A stretch of 64,000 nt of DNA from Paulinella micropora (Eukaryota; Cercozoa; Imbricatea; Euglyphida; Paulinellidae), in NCBI GenBank assembly GCA_019918135.1, contig WBZZ01001253.1, forward strand, positions 67,501 through 131,500. Reading direction: 5' to 3'. Positions 11,731-21,766 of this stretch are shown here, in pieces; position 1 is the stretch's first letter, and every line of letters starts with the position of its first letter. The translations under genes and the position numbers were made by a program. The notes beneath the pieces were generated by a model that worked only from the letters and a program-made list of their open reading frames with translations, was not told the origin of the DNA and did no database searches.

Positions 11731-12000
11731 TCACAAATTATCACATTCATATATATGTGTCATATACCATCTATTATCACCCGCACACATCAAAGGCAGT
11801 GCCTCATCAAAACTACGACACATATTATTTCCGTTATTTATGAAAACACACTTAAAACCAGATTCTACACCTTGCTTTATACAATAAGCACACGATTCAT
11901 TCTTTTTTTTTCTGAGTATCGCGAGTAAAAGTCGCAGGCAGTCCGCGACATAGCGGAGCACGCAAATATCAATATTAATAACATATATTATAATATTCAT
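11731..12000 (-). CDS. Cys-rich, probably secreted or anchored small protein (element A)
   Basis: The hydrophobic N-terminus is followed by a Cys-rich domain: KKNESCAYC, FKCV, SFDEALPLMCAG and HIYEC. It aligns with the protein at 57862-58113 of element B at every Cys. In both elements it is convergent with the small membrane protein gene, with almost no intergenic DNA. The function is unknown; it may belong to the attachment module. Confidence 0.7.
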   Translation of the reverse strand: MNIIIYVINIDICVLRYVADCLRLLLAILRKKKNESCAYCIKQGVESGFKCVFINNGNNMCRSFDEALPLMCAGDNRWYMTHIYECDNL

Positions 12001-12003
12001 AAT

Positions 12004-12267
12004 TTACCAAAGTAGGTGATACGCCCAATATGCGGGTTGATTTTTGTTTAAATATGCGGGCTTTCCATCCTTTGTTTTAATTGCTTGATGTCTGGCACGA
12101 TAACTTTCCCGTCTGTCCTCGTCTTGATGTTTGGTATAATCTGAATAACCAGATGCGCCGAAGTTGATGCGACGGTCGTTATAGACGACATAATACTTTT
12201 TTCCTTTCACTTTACTCTCGCCGAAGTCTGTCGCGCCCAATGACAAGGCTTTCTCTCGTAGCCCCAT
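12004..12267 (-). CDS. DUF5754-like small protein (element A)
   Basis: 87 residues with KYYVVYNDRRINFG, YSDYT, H and RRESYRARHQAI, ending AYWAYHLLW. This pattern recalls the DUF5754 family known from large DNA viruses of algae and protists. A homologue lies at 63107-63364 in element B. The function is unknown; the family looks basic and may bind DNA. A TATATA box sits just upstream of its start. Confidence 0.6.
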   Translation of the reverse strand: MGLREKALSLGATDFGESKVKGKKYYVVYNDRRINFGASGYSDYTKHQDEDRRESYRARHQAIKTKDGKPAYLNKNQPAYWAYHLLW

Positions 12268-12488
12268 TATATATTATCTTTCTCTTTAATTATATTATTA
12301 TAAATTGCTTCTCGTTGCTTATCTGATAGCGGTAAGCGGTAAAGGATATTTTCAGGTTTTCTAAAAATGTTGGGGTTTCTATTCACTAAGTTCTGAGTGA
12401 TGCGGATTTGGTCAAGTTCCTTCCCTAGCCGTTCTAGTTCCTCCAGTTGTTGCTCGTCTTTGCTTTTTTCTTTTTTATTATCGTCCAT
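12267..12488 (-). CDS. Hypothetical charged protein (element A)
   Basis: 73 residues, not recognised. It has a charged, probably helical N-terminal half (KEKSKDEQQLEELERLGKEL) and a C-terminal RLPLSDKQREAIYNNI. It sits next to the DUF5754-like gene with its start codon beside a TATATA box (12490-12496), so it is probably expressed as a unit of the element. Confidence 0.5.
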   Translation of the reverse strand: MDDNKKEKSKDEQQLEELERLGKELDQIRITQNLVNRNPNIFRKPENILYRLPLSDKQREAIYNNIIKEKDNI

Positions 12489-12535
12489 GTTATATATTAC
12501 GTATAATATAAGATTTATATTATACTGCGGATAAA

Positions 12536-12716
12536 ATGTCTAAACAAAAAAAAATCGCCGATGTTAGCCCGTATGAAGTGTATAACAAAGAAGAATGGCA
12601 CATTCCGGGCTACAATTTCAATGGCAAAGGGACGAATATGAGAGATCGTTTCGCGCTAAGTTATAATGGCAGAATGGGTACTAAATCGTTTCATTTACCA
12701 GTAAATAGAATTGATT
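12536..12716 (+). CDS. PLA2-like domain fragment (element A, broken)
   Basis: The reading frame gives HIPGYNFNGKGTNMRDR and PVNRID, resembling the first half of the parvovirus-type phospholipase A2 domain (HxPGYxFxGPGT, then PxNxLD). Such domains occur in several Polinton-like viruses and are thought to help membrane passage. The coding sequence meets a foreign fragment at about 12717. The gene is broken. Confidence 0.45.
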
Positions 12717-13010
12717 GCTTTGGTGTCCACATGCACCGGAGCAGTAGATATTCCAGACAGCTTTGAGACAGGGCCACGTCTAACATTGGATAGGGGCAGA
12801 GATGGGTGCAATAATTCTATTACAACCCGTATCGAGGATCGTTGAACGCCTCCCATCCGTTTTGGCAAGCAAAGCCACAAAGTCGTTTTCCTCATCAGGC
12901 ACAATAGCGGTATCAACAAGCGTCGCACTGAACGATCGCGCGACCAGTGATGGGTCGTAGGGCACTTCGCTAGGTGCCTCCTCCTCCACAATGTATTTAT
13001 AACAAATACA
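12717..13010 (-). mobile_element. Fragment of an LTR-type retroelement polyprotein inserted in element A
   Basis: The minus-strand frame reads STILDTGCNRIIAP after an acidic linker. This resembles the catalytic DTG/DSG loop of copia-type retroelement aspartic proteases. The fragment is about 290 bp, lacks other retroelement domains, and interrupts the PLA2-like gene. It is an old, broken fossil. No terminal repeats were seen. Confidence 0.35.
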
Positions 13011-13140
13011 GACAGAAAAAAGAAAGAAAAACTGCTATCTATTGATATTTGAAAGCCGACCGCTACGCTTGTCGTTTTCAAACATCGTTAAAAAATAATT
13101 ATTTTAAAGAAATAATATATTTGTATTATATATACAGAGA

Positions 13141-13500
13141 AATAACAACCTTGAAAATTTACAAAATCTTTAACGCTGAAGACTAAACTGACAAGGAATA
13201 TTACATTGGAAGCACAACTCAAAAAAGATTATCAAGCAGGTTCATTCACCATAAATTACTCTGCAAGAAAGGAATCAATAGAAAGTTATACAATCATATG
13301 AACAATAAAGGACTTCAAAATTTTAAATATGTTTTAATTCAAGAGGAAGTAATTAAAAATTACAACATTGATAAACAAAGAGCGGTTGAACAGAAATATA
13401 TAGATAAATTGAAACTTTCATTAAATTTAAATAATGCTATGTGTGCTAATATTACTGATGGAAAAAGATAATAGCATAAATTTGAAAAATGATTTTTTAA
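13141..13500 (+). pseudogene. GIY-YIG endonuclease remnant (element A, broken)
   Basis: About 350 bp is similar at the nucleotide level to the intact-looking GIY-YIG gene at 45136-45708. Shared parts are the upstream TATATATACAGAGAAAT box, the YIGST strand and the KKG.NRKLYNHMNNKG region. It is broken, with several breaks. Either this gene was exchanged between elements A and B or both inherited it. Confidence 0.65.
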
Positions 13501-13504
13501 AGAT

Positions 13505-14193
13505 GAGAACGAAAGGAAACGAATAGAATATCAAAACAATCTTAATGTAATCAAGGATGAACATAAATCTAAACTTACAATAGAGCAAAAGAAACAATTT
13601 AGAGAGTATCTTGTAGCAAAAAAGATTGCGACAATTGATGATCCAAAAGAGAGAAAAATAGCAAGACAGGGTATTACAGAGTTAAAATCAGAGTATAATA
13701 AATACAAAACCGAAATAAAAGATGAAGGAGAAATTGGTAAAGTTAGAGATTTGTACAATAAAGCGATAGTGCTTATTCATCTAATGATGCGAAAACAGGA
13801 AAAACTCTCTTTAACGAAATGAAAAAAACCGCGCTACCATTAGTGAAAAAAATACAATTACCACCGCCAGAGCAAAAGATGCCAGAGTCTCCACCAGAGC
13901 AAAAGATACCAGAGCCAGAGATACCAGAGCCAGAGATCCAAAGTCAAAGCCAGCACAAGATAATAGTAAAGGACTCGTGCCTGTTCCACCCCAAGAAGAA
14001 GATGAGGAAGAACCCGCAGATGTAAAAGCACCCGCAGATGATGTAGTCCAAACAGGAGTGTATAAAAGCGGAACTAAGGCGGGGTTGCCATTTTATGAGA
14101 AAAAAGCCATAGTCGATGATGCTACACTGAAAGAGTATAAAGAAAATCCAGACCCAGATCCTTCCACGACACCCCATTCAGGCGCTTGTTGAT
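13505..14193 (+). pseudogene. Coiled-coil and Pro/Glu-rich hypothetical region (element A, broken)
   Basis: The first part encodes a charged helical stretch (EQKKQFREYLVAKKIA, KERKIARQGITELKSEY). The second is PEPEIPEPEI-type repeats and an acidic segment, then VYKSGTKAGLPFYEKKA. No family was recognised. The position between the nuclease remnant and the capsid/ATPase block fits an accessory or structural protein. It is broken, with two or three breaks. Confidence 0.35.
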
Positions 14194-14196
14194 TCT

Positions 14197-14721
14197 ATGC
14201 GATCAATTGATGATTTTGTAGATAAACTTATGGGAAAATCGCCCGCAGAACAAAAGAAGGAACTTTCAAATCTGTTTCGTTTCATTACACCATCTGACCA
14301 GAATGGGGGTATCGGAACTAATAAAAACAACATACTGCTTAAACGAAATAAGGAACGGCAGGATCGCGTGCTAGATGCGCCAATGTATGAACTTTATGAC
14401 AATACTCAATTTGGCAACACTAACAACAATATGATTATGAACCGCTATAACAGGGCGGTTATGAATAAGCGAGCCTCTGACAAAGTCCGCATGCCGTCCG
14501 TTAGATCTAAGCTGGTTAAAAACTTCAAAGCGGAAATTCCACCGCAGATACAAACAAGGGCGGAGAAGAAAGATTTTAAACCGCTAATTAATCCGCCCTC
14601 TGACTATTCTTTTGGAAGCCCGTATTCTCCATTCTTCCACAATTATGCTCATCCTCCTATGCCGTGGGGTGTTGAATACGATAATTACAGACATAATCAA
14701 AACTATTTTATTAATGCTTAA
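14197..14721 (+). CDS. Hypothetical virion-associated protein (element A)
   Basis: 174 residues starting at an ATG, with no recognised family. The N-terminal helix (SIDDFVDKLMGKSPAEQKKELSNLF) is followed by an Asn-rich segment (NTNNNMIMNRYN) and an aromatic, Pro-rich C-terminus (SPYSPFFHNYAHPPMPWG). It lies 9 bp upstream of the packaging ATPase gene, so a role in the virion is inferred from context only. Confidence 0.5.
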   Translation: MRSIDDFVDKLMGKSPAEQKKELSNLFRFITPSDQNGGIGTNKNNILLKRNKERQDRVLDAPMYELYDNTQFGNTNNNMIMNRYNRAVMNKRASDKVRMPSVRSKLVKNFKAEIPPQIQTRAEKKDFKPLINPPSDYSFGSPYSPFFHNYAHPPMPWGVEYDNYRHNQNYFINA

Positions 14722-14730
14722 ATATAACAA

Positions 14731-15600
14731 ATGAAGCGCGGACTCAGACCGAATAGATTACCAAGAAAAACACTCTTACGAACGGCGCTAGAAGGAAGCA
14801 AAATTGAACAATTACATGAACACGAGTTTCAAGTCAGCCGACCGATTATAACTGAATTACCAAAAAAAGAACAAAAATTTAAGAAGGGCTTACAAATTGA
14901 AGCAATTGACTCCGAACGTGATAGTGTTAAAGAGAAGCCGATACAAAAGGGTAATATTCTCCCCGGAATGGGATTGTTTATTATATGCAGGGCGACTGGG
15001 AGTGGCAAGTCTGTTATGGTTGCTAATCTATTAGGTAATAAGCACATGCTTAAGGGCTGGTGGGACGAAATTTATATGTTTTGTTTATCTCCTTCTAAGA
15101 TGCTTACGGACATTTTGAAACTGAAAGACGATCACATTATAAGAGAAGATAGGCCAGAACTATTACGAAAAATCTTGGACGAACAAAAAAGCAAGATAGA
15201 ATCGAAGGGATATGAAAAAGCACCAAAGATATTGATAATATGTGATGATGTTGCTCAATCTCGTAAATTTCTTAAACACGAAGTTTTACAAGAAATAGCC
15301 TTTGCCTCCACACACGCGAAGGTATCCGTTTGGATTACTACTCAATCATATATGCAAATCCCGCGAAATGTGCGAATCAATGCTCATTATATTGCTATAT
15401 TTTCAGGTGTAAAGCAATCAGAGATTGAACGAATAAAGACGGAACACGAGAGCCAATATTTAAGCGATAAAGAAATGGATCAGTTGATTAGACACGCAAC
15501 AGCCGACCCTTATTCATTTTTGTTTATCAATAATAGGGTTGCCGATAAACGCCAAGTATTTAGAAAAAATTTTGACACTATTTTACACTTAAAAAAATAA
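14731..15600 (+). CDS. Packaging ATPase, FtsK/HerA (A32-like) family (element A)
   Basis: 289 residues. A Walker A loop at about residues 89-96 (ICRATGSGKS) is followed by Walker B (KILIICDDVAQS, near 170) and a sensor-like VWITTQSY segment. This fits the genome-packaging ATPases of Polintons, virophages and nucleocytoplasmic large DNA viruses, which pump DNA into the capsid. The frame looks whole. It is diverged from the ATPase of element B at 56503-57321, so A and B are separate lineages. Confidence 0.8.
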   Translation: MKRGLRPNRLPRKTLLRTALEGSKIEQLHEHEFQVSRPIITELPKKEQKFKKGLQIEAIDSERDSVKEKPIQKGNILPGMGLFIICRATGSGKSVMVANLLGNKHMLKGWWDEIYMFCLSPSKMLTDILKLKDDHIIREDRPELLRKILDEQKSKIESKGYEKAPKILIICDDVAQSRKFLKHEVLQEIAFASTHAKVSVWITTQSYMQIPRNVRINAHYIAIFSGVKQSEIERIKTEHESQYLSDKEMDQLIRHATADPYSFLFINNRVADKRQVFRKNFDTILHLKK

Positions 15601-15638
15601 ACAAAGTTGATTTAAATTAAATTAACTTATATATAGCA

Positions 15639-16132
15639 ATGAGTAAATTATTCACCACACCATACATGCAGGCGGTATCCATTTATCGCCAGCAGAATGG
15701 AATTAATGGAATGTTTTGTCCAAAGAAAGGCTCTCCAGAATATATGTCCATAATTCAAATCAGCGATAAGATTAAATCTGGAGAAATTCCCGCACAACTT
15801 AAACCAAGAGCGCCACGAAAAAAGAAAATACAAGCCCCAGCCGATGTGCCCCAGCCAATGTCTCGCCGATAGAAACTACTTCATCTAAATCTGCCGACCT
15901 TTCGTTAAACAGAAAAACACCCGATTTGCAGCCGAATCCAGTATCAAACACGGCACCACCTCCAAAGGCTTTACCTATAGAAACAACTCCCGCCGCACCA
16001 CCAGTGGAAACACAATCAGAAGGACTAACAGACGCGGAGTTTGAAGAACTTGATAAGCAAACATTCAATTCTCAAACTTACAAAGACCTTATACATTTAA
16101 TTAATTTTATGAAGGAAAACAAAATAGGATAA
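15639..16132 (+). pseudogene. Small basic protein with Pro/Ala-rich tail (element A, broken)
   Basis: The N-terminal part reads MSKLFTTPYMQAVSIYRQQNG, with a basic patch PRAPRKKK near residue 60. The downstream part has PPPKALPIETTPAAPPVE and an acidic helix. It follows a TATATATAG box at 15628-15636, three bases before the start. The family is unrecognised. It is broken, with about one break. Confidence 0.4.
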
Positions 16133-16142
16133 TTAATATAGG

Positions 16143-16558
16143 ATGATTAAAAACACGCGTGCCTCTAATAAATTGTCTGGCGGGTTTATTAATAATCTCA
16201 ATGAAGCGAACAGGCCAGTGAGTGATGGTATGATGCTGAATCATTTTGAATTATGGTCTGACAAAGGCCTCTTGTAAATCAAGATCTTACAGAGTATTCA
16301 AATTTGTATCCAATTTCAACGTATAATTTACAAAATCTGTTGCCCGATATTAGCGATAAAGGAACATCGGATGCTGTTGATTTGGATACTGCCGTGTCTA
16401 GTTTGAAATTTTTACAAAAGGCCGTGAAGAATGCTACATCTAGAGAGTATCAACTTGATAGCAGAGAAGCACGTGATGGTGCTTTGATATCAATACAAGG
16501 GGATGTAAGAAAAATAAAAATGTGTTTTTGCCAGATGAATAAATTGATTAATTTTTGA
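16143..16558 (+). pseudogene. Hypothetical protein upstream of the major capsid gene (element A, broken)
   Basis: It encodes MIKNTRASNKLSGGFINNLNE, then a helical region with DTAVSSLKFLQKAVKNATSREY and a C-terminal CFCQMNKLINF. No family was recognised. The small gene just before the capsid protein may be a minor virion component. It is broken, with about one break. Confidence 0.35.
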
Positions 16559-16602
16559 AATAATTATTTTTTTCCAATAATATAAGCGAACGTATTTCCA
16601 CC

Positions 16603-18019
16603 ATGAGTGAAACCAAGGACATGAAGAATACTGAGGAGTTGATGTCCCTCAACAACCTCAAGTATGAGTTGCCAGCAAATCTAGCACTCACTGAGCAGGG
16701 AAGTATCTTTAAGAATAACTTCTCCGATCAGCAGACTTACACCAGTTCGTCGGGAACTGAAATGATTTTCACACTACAGGCAAGCACTGATTTTGTTTAT
16801 GGAAAGAATTGCTATTTGTCGTTTGATGTCAAGGCCGACGGGTTAGTTACGACCGCAGGCAATAACTGCGGTATTGGTTTCCTAAATACTCCAGCAACTG
16901 CTATTTTTGAAAGATTTTTGTTGGAAAGTAAGGATGGTAGCGAACTTGAACGAATTAAAGATTTGAACAAGATGGTGCGAAATATTCTCCCGTGGCACTA
17001 CCCTCTTGATTATCGCGGTCAGGCACAGATGGCGGGACAACGCGAATCTCTATCTGTTAGTAGTGGTATCGGTGCTACTACCGATGTTCTTAATTTTTCC
17101 GTTAATACTCCAACTATCGTGGGCACTGGTAGTTATTTGAAGGTTTGTATTCCTCTTTATTATTTCTCTGGAGTGTTTAATGAAGAAACTCTTATTTCTC
17201 CCTCTGATTAGTGGTATGAGACTTCGTTTGACATTTGCACCTCCTCAGGAAGCATTGAGTGTTATCGGCACTACTGACGGAAAGGCGGCGGCTGGGTTAA
17301 ATGGCACTGCTTTGACTTTCACCGTATCCAATCCAGTGGTTATGTTGGAGACATTCTCTCTTGCTCCCGCCGTGCAGAGAAATATTCTTGAACAGATGGG
17401 AAGTAAGGATGGTCTCCCATACACTTATGAAACATATTACAATCAAAAGGCGAATCCTGGCACGTCTGATGATTTTAATCTTCAAGTAAATAAAGCAGTT
17501 GCTCGCGCTCAGTGCTTGTATATCGTCACGCAAAATGTGCTTGCTGATAACGTTGGTATTGATAACCTTGGAACTGCTCAAATGCCTTATAAGCAGTATC
17601 AATGCCGTATTGGTGATTGGTATGCTCCGCAACAGAAGATGGAACTTGGAGGAAGCACCGATACTCTTGCCGCCGTTCAACGGGGATGTGCAGAATTGTT
17701 TATTAACAATCTCCAAGCAACTATGGGTATTCGCGATGCTTATATGACTTCCTCTGTTTCACTTGAAAACTTTCGCAAGTTTTATGGCGATTCGGATGTT
17801 ACTGCGACTACAACAAATGGTGGTTTTGCTACCATTATCCAGACACTCAATCAGTCTCCACACATTGGAGCATCTGGTCTCGCAGTCAATAATTCCCGAA
17901 CTGCTGAAGTTACTCTTCGTTATGCGGCCGATTATAATGAAAATCGTGCCATCACCGCTTGGTTGAAATACGTCAAAGTGGCGTCTATCTACCCGTCTCG
18001 CTGTGTTGTTAAGCAGTAG
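16603..18019 (+). CDS. Major capsid protein, double jelly-roll type (element A, broken)
   Basis: The region encodes about 470 residues of beta-rich sequence without low complexity (for example GTEMIFTLQASTDFVYGKNCYLSFDV and FERFLLESKDGSELERI). Length, position after the ATPase and before the minor capsid gene, and composition all match major capsid proteins of Polinton-like viruses, which build the icosahedral shell from double jelly-roll trimers. It is clearly different from the capsid protein at 51272-52852. It is broken, with about one break. Confidence 0.65.
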
Positions 18020-18114
18020 CCCTTATTTATTCAAAATCTCTCTTAGTATGTGTAGTTTAAACAAAGAAGATAAAAAATTAAAAATTAAAATATAATATTT
18101 TGTAATATATAGCC

Positions 18115-18914
18115 ATGTCATTTACAATAAGCAATCTTGAAGACGAAAAGCGAACAACAACAAAAATTTCCTCCTTCGCGTCTCCTCAAGCGATAAAACA
18201 GAATCAAAATCCGCTTCTACTCACAATGGCCGTTTCGTCGTTGATTTACCAGCAACTGGTCGTAATATTGATATAATCAGTGCTTATGTCGTTAAAAGTA
18301 TCTCTATTCCAAACGTTTTCCCAAACATACCGAGTTATGCTAACACTCTCACATTGATTAAAACAACTGGATCGGCTACAAAAACGGCAATCGTAACAGA
18401 AAATCAATACACCATTGACACATTTATTACCGCCCTTCAAACTGCAGTTAATTCAGCAATTGCCCCCGACTCCGCAGTTATAACTTTGAACTCCGTTAAT
18501 AAATTGAATTTCGCATTCACTGGTGATACGTATGCTTTTGATTATGATAACAGCACTATTAGCGACAAGATAGGACTGACTGCCGATATTTCGGCGGCGG
18601 CGAGTAGCACAATGCAATCCATAGTCAATCTAATTGGTGAAACGGCCGTTTATGTCCATAGCCGTGCTTTAAATCAGTCTGGTTTAGTTGAAGCAAATGG
18701 TAATTTCTCTGTCGTTGGTAAATGTAATTTAGATAAGCCGTATGGGGTACAATGTTATTTTGAATCGTCAAACGATGTTGCCGATTATGTGCCATTTAAT
18801 ACAACGAAAAGTTTAAGAACTATTGATATCGTCATTAGAAATGCGAGTGGCAATGTGCTTGAATGTCCTGTCAATTTTGAAGTTTCAATTCTTCTCAAGG
18901 CGTATCACGCTTAA
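18115..18914 (+). CDS. Minor capsid (penton-like) protein (element A, broken)
   Basis: The start follows an AATATATAG box. The N-terminal part is Thr/Ser-rich. The body has IISAYVVKSISIPNVFPNIP, an entry resembling the penton proteins of Polinton-like viruses (single jelly-roll), then a beta-rich C-terminus ending VNFEVSILLKAYHA. The order capsid then penton supports the call. It is broken, with about one break. Confidence 0.55.
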
Positions 18915-18938
18915 GCAAAAAAAGAATACATAGATATA

Positions 18939-19187
18939 ATGACCTACATACAAAATTTAGATACACTATTTGTTCTAATCAAAAAAATTAACTCACGGCG
19001 ACGACGACAACATAAAGAACAAATCCCCTGCGGTGTTAATATTGACCAATTCTACATATATTTGAAGAGAAATCACGCGCGTATAACAGAAAAATTAATC
19101 AAGGATAAGGTGTTTGAATATATTAAAAAAATGTCAATAGAGATAGAAAAGAAAGTTGATGCGCAAATACAATATTCTATGATATAA
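18939..19187 (+). CDS. Hypothetical basic protein (element A)
   Basis: 82 residues, helical and basic (NSRRRRQHKEQ, RNHARITEKLIKDKVFEYIKKM). A TAGATATA motif sits directly before the ATG. It is the last plus-strand gene before the strand switch. No family was recognised. Confidence 0.45.
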   Translation: MTYIQNLDTLFVLIKKINSRRRRQHKEQIPCGVNIDQFYIYLKRNHARITEKLIKDKVFEYIKKMSIEIEKKVDAQIQYSMI

Positions 19188-19221
19188 TATTTTATGTATA
19201 AATAAACCCTTCTTTTTTTGT

Positions 19222-20407
19222 TTAAATCTGATCTTCAATCCAGTTTAATGAAGCGTAAATACTTGCTGTTCCACCGCTCGTATTTTGTGCGGATACGGTA
19301 AATGTTTTACTTGACCCTATCTTGATTTTATATTGAGACAAATCAATGTATGTTGATGAACCACCAGACAACACGTATGTAAATATCACGCTTCCACCCG
19401 TTCTTGTTGTCCCCGCTGTATCAACCTCTGCTAACGATGTGTTTGTATCGTAATTTGAATAAGAAGGTGTTCCTCCTAATGTGGTATTAAGAATAATTCT
19501 CGCGATACACGTTTTAGTATCTGAATTGCTAATACATAAATTCTCAAAGTAGAATATGTTGTAATTCGTTTTGCTGATCAATATTCCCTTCAACTGCCAA
19601 AAACATGCTAGCAGTTTTCATTACAACGGATGCCAGACTTGACGAATACGCCTTCGCATAAATAGCAAACGCCGCCTGATCCAATGATGGAGTGGTAGCA
19701 GTGCTCGCGTATTTAATCGCATGAATTCCTTCCATTCGTCCAGTGCGCGGGTTTTCTATTTTGAATGTAATTTGACCACTGCCCAGATACTGAGCAACTA
19801 TTTCAAACACATTCAATTTGGTAAAATCAATCGCGGGGAAGTTTCCAGTATTACTACATTTATCAACATTCCACGCATATTGACTGACCACATTTTCTAC
19901 GTTTCCCGCCGTTCTTACAACAGACATTCCCAAACTTGATTGTCTAAAACATAAATTGTCTGCTGGTGTGCCTATGCCAATATCGCAATTGAAACTATCT
20001 GCGGCGATAGATGACGGGAACAATGCGGAGAATCTAGCAACTAAACCCATAGTATTACCACTTTTATATTTGGCTCGCTCAATAGTCGTAATCTGCGCGG
20101 TTGAATCACCTGAAGCGGATGTAGTCAAAACCGCCATTGAATTAGCAGTTGATACCACCCCGCCATTAGTCTCCGTTTTGTCAAAGAATCGCGTATTAAT
20201 ACCATATGTAAATACATTTTGTAATAGTATTACTGGCGACAGAGTGGCCGTTCGCAATTCTCCAAAGGCCGTTGTTGGTAATGCGTCTTTTATGATATCA
20301 ATAGATAAAGAAGAAGATGACGATGTAGTTGATGACGATGGTGTATTCATGCTTTGACCAAAAAGATTCATTTTATGTTCAAAGTTGATTTGTATTGAGT
20401 TTTTCAC
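19222..20407 (-). CDS. Second fibre or receptor-binding protein (element A, broken)
   Basis: Homologous along its length to the protein at 49922-51163 of element B. Shared blocks include TINTRFFD/TINTRIWS, KYKSGNTMGLVARFSA, the region before IKYAS, and a C-terminal NWIEDQ/NFIEDQ. The predicted fold is beta-rich and lectin-like or fibre-head-like. It is broken, with about one break. Confidence 0.55.
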
Positions 20408-20481
20408 AATCTGCTCTATTAAATGCTACAGACGAGAGTCTAATCTTAGAGCAAGATATGGAGAACCGCCTTTAGTCGTTG

Positions 20482-20781
20482 TTAAGTATTAACCTTCTTT
20501 TTATTTCTCGTGCTTCTTCTTAATGGCTTTGCCTCCTCTTCTTTTTTCGCTTCGCTCTTCGTCGCTCCACTCCTCTTCTCTTTAATAAAAGTATTGACAA
20601 TAACGGCTCCAATCCCGCTTAATTTTCGTAGTTTAGTATTTGTAATATTCGGGTTATCATTGTAAATCTGCTCAAGCAATTTATACTTATCCTCTCTGCT
20701 AGCGCTTTTACCTAATTGTATATAACTGCTTTCTTCTTCTCCGTTCTCACTTTCAATTTCGTTAGTATTATTTAAATTCAA
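20482..20781 (-). CDS. Small HTH-like charged protein (element A)
   Basis: 99 residues: an acidic N-terminus, a helical core KYKLLEQIYNDNPNITNTKLRKLSGIGAVIVNTFI that looks like a helix-turn-helix, and a basic tail (RRSTRNKKK). It lies 9 bp downstream of the recombinase gene on the same strand, so it may be a DNA-binding partner or regulator. No named family. Confidence 0.45.
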   Translation of the reverse strand: MNLNNTNEIESENGEEESSYIQLGKSASREDKYKLLEQIYNDNPNITNTKLRKLSGIGAVIVNTFIKEKRSGATKSEAKKEEEAKPLRRSTRNKKKVNT

Positions 20782-20789
20782 ACATAAAT

Positions 20790-21500
20790 CTATTTTCGTC
20801 TCAACTCCTCTAAATCTGTTTTAATTCCTTCTGCCTTAATTTCTTCAGGGTCGGCCACATTAACCCAACTATAACTAAAACTTGTGAGCATATCGCCATG
20901 TCCCAATACATTGCTTACCCACGTATTAAAATTTTCTAATTTCGGATTGGCGAAATTGCTATACGACAAACTAGCATATAGTTTTCGCAACATACTGCTT
21001 TTCTGCGTGTATTCTGATAGCCAAGGGAAGATTTTGATAATTCTTTTGTTTAGTTCATTATTCTTTTGTTTATCAAGCACACCATCGCTGTTAATAATAA
21101 ATGCGTTTTTCTTTTTGAAATGGTTTCGTATTGAATTTACTTTTTCTATTACAAACTGGGGAGTAAAAAGGACAACAGGCCTCTCAGTCCAATTCTTTTT
21201 TTGTCCTTCTCTCTTTTTTGCTAGGTTATTCACTCGCAACCAACTCGGTTTATCTGGTATTAATTCATATGTGTTTTTGTCAAATATTTCTACAGGCCTT
21301 GCTCCAATTGCTATCATCAAAGCAAGTAGTTTAAGATAAGGGTCATTACTTAATATCACATCATTCATTTTAGCCATTACATCACGGACATCAATTTGTA
21401 TTTTTTGTTCATTTTTGGCTTTGACATCTTTCTTATATCCCTCAACGATATCAATCCGCTCGTCTTCATTCAGATTAAAATATTTATCAAGTTTGCTCAT
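20790..21500 (-). CDS. Tyrosine recombinase resembling telomere resolvase (protelomerase) (element A)
   Basis: 236 residues, apparently whole. The catalytic order of tyrosine recombinases is visible: Arg68 in IGARPVEIF, Lys near 96 in NNLAKKREGQKK, Arg172 in SSMLRKLYASLSY, His201 in VLGHGD, and Tyr210 in SFSYSW. The block pattern resembles phage N15 TelN as recalled (SGRRMIEIM, GQAKKR, SRAIYARIAYE, LGHDD..Y), including nine residues between His and Tyr. Telomere resolvases cut palindromic sites and reseal each half as a hairpin telomere. At 236 residues it is far shorter than phage enzymes, so only the catalytic core is present. An ordinary integrase of unusual type is the alternative. It is adjacent to three small minus-strand genes and upstream of the palindrome at 24163-24552. 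Confidence 0.65.
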   Translation of the reverse strand: MSKLDKYFNLNEDERIDIVEGYKKDVKAKNEQKIQIDVRDVMAKMNDVILSNDPYLKLLALMIAIGARPVEIFDKNTYELIPDKPSWLRVNNLAKKREGQKKNWTERPVVLFTPQFVIEKVNSIRNHFKKKNAFIINSDGVLDKQKNNELNKRIIKIFPWLSEYTQKSSMLRKLYASLSYSNFANPKLENFNTWVSNVLGHGDMLTSFSYSWVNVADPEEIKAEGIKTDLEELRRK

Positions 21501-21513
21501 TTCATATACTTTT

Positions 21514-21765
21514 TCACTTTGGTAAGGCTCGCCTACTGTTCAAATTTGGATACACGATAGCATATTTTGGATATATGACTTTAAGTGCCTCAAGCACCTC
21601 TTCATCACTAGTTGGTGTGCTAAATAAAGATATAATAGCATTATGAAAGGCTATACTTGGTTTTAATTCACTGTCGTAGAAGTTGGACACCACTTCATAA
21701 ATTTTACTTTCGGTAGTAGCAACTCTTAACTGCCTACCAAACTTTTTGTCATCTTCGCTCCACAT
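21514..21765 (-). CDS. Hypothetical protein upstream of the recombinase (element A)
   Basis: 83 residues with no recognised family (FGRQLRVATTESKIYEVV, SDEEVLEALKVIYPKY). It starts just after a GTATATATTAG box and is packed head-to-tail with its neighbours. Co-expression with the recombinase is likely from the spacing. Confidence 0.5.
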   Translation of the reverse strand: MWSEDDKKFGRQLRVATTESKIYEVVSNFYDSELKPSIAFHNAIISLFSTPTSDEEVLEALKVIYPKYAIVYPNLNSRRALPK

Positions 21766-21766
21766 C

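Noticed and set aside
16603-18019. Treating the capsid-region frames of element A as two separate genes
   Set aside because: Both parts have the composition and position of one capsid gene, so the region is listed as one broken fossil gene.
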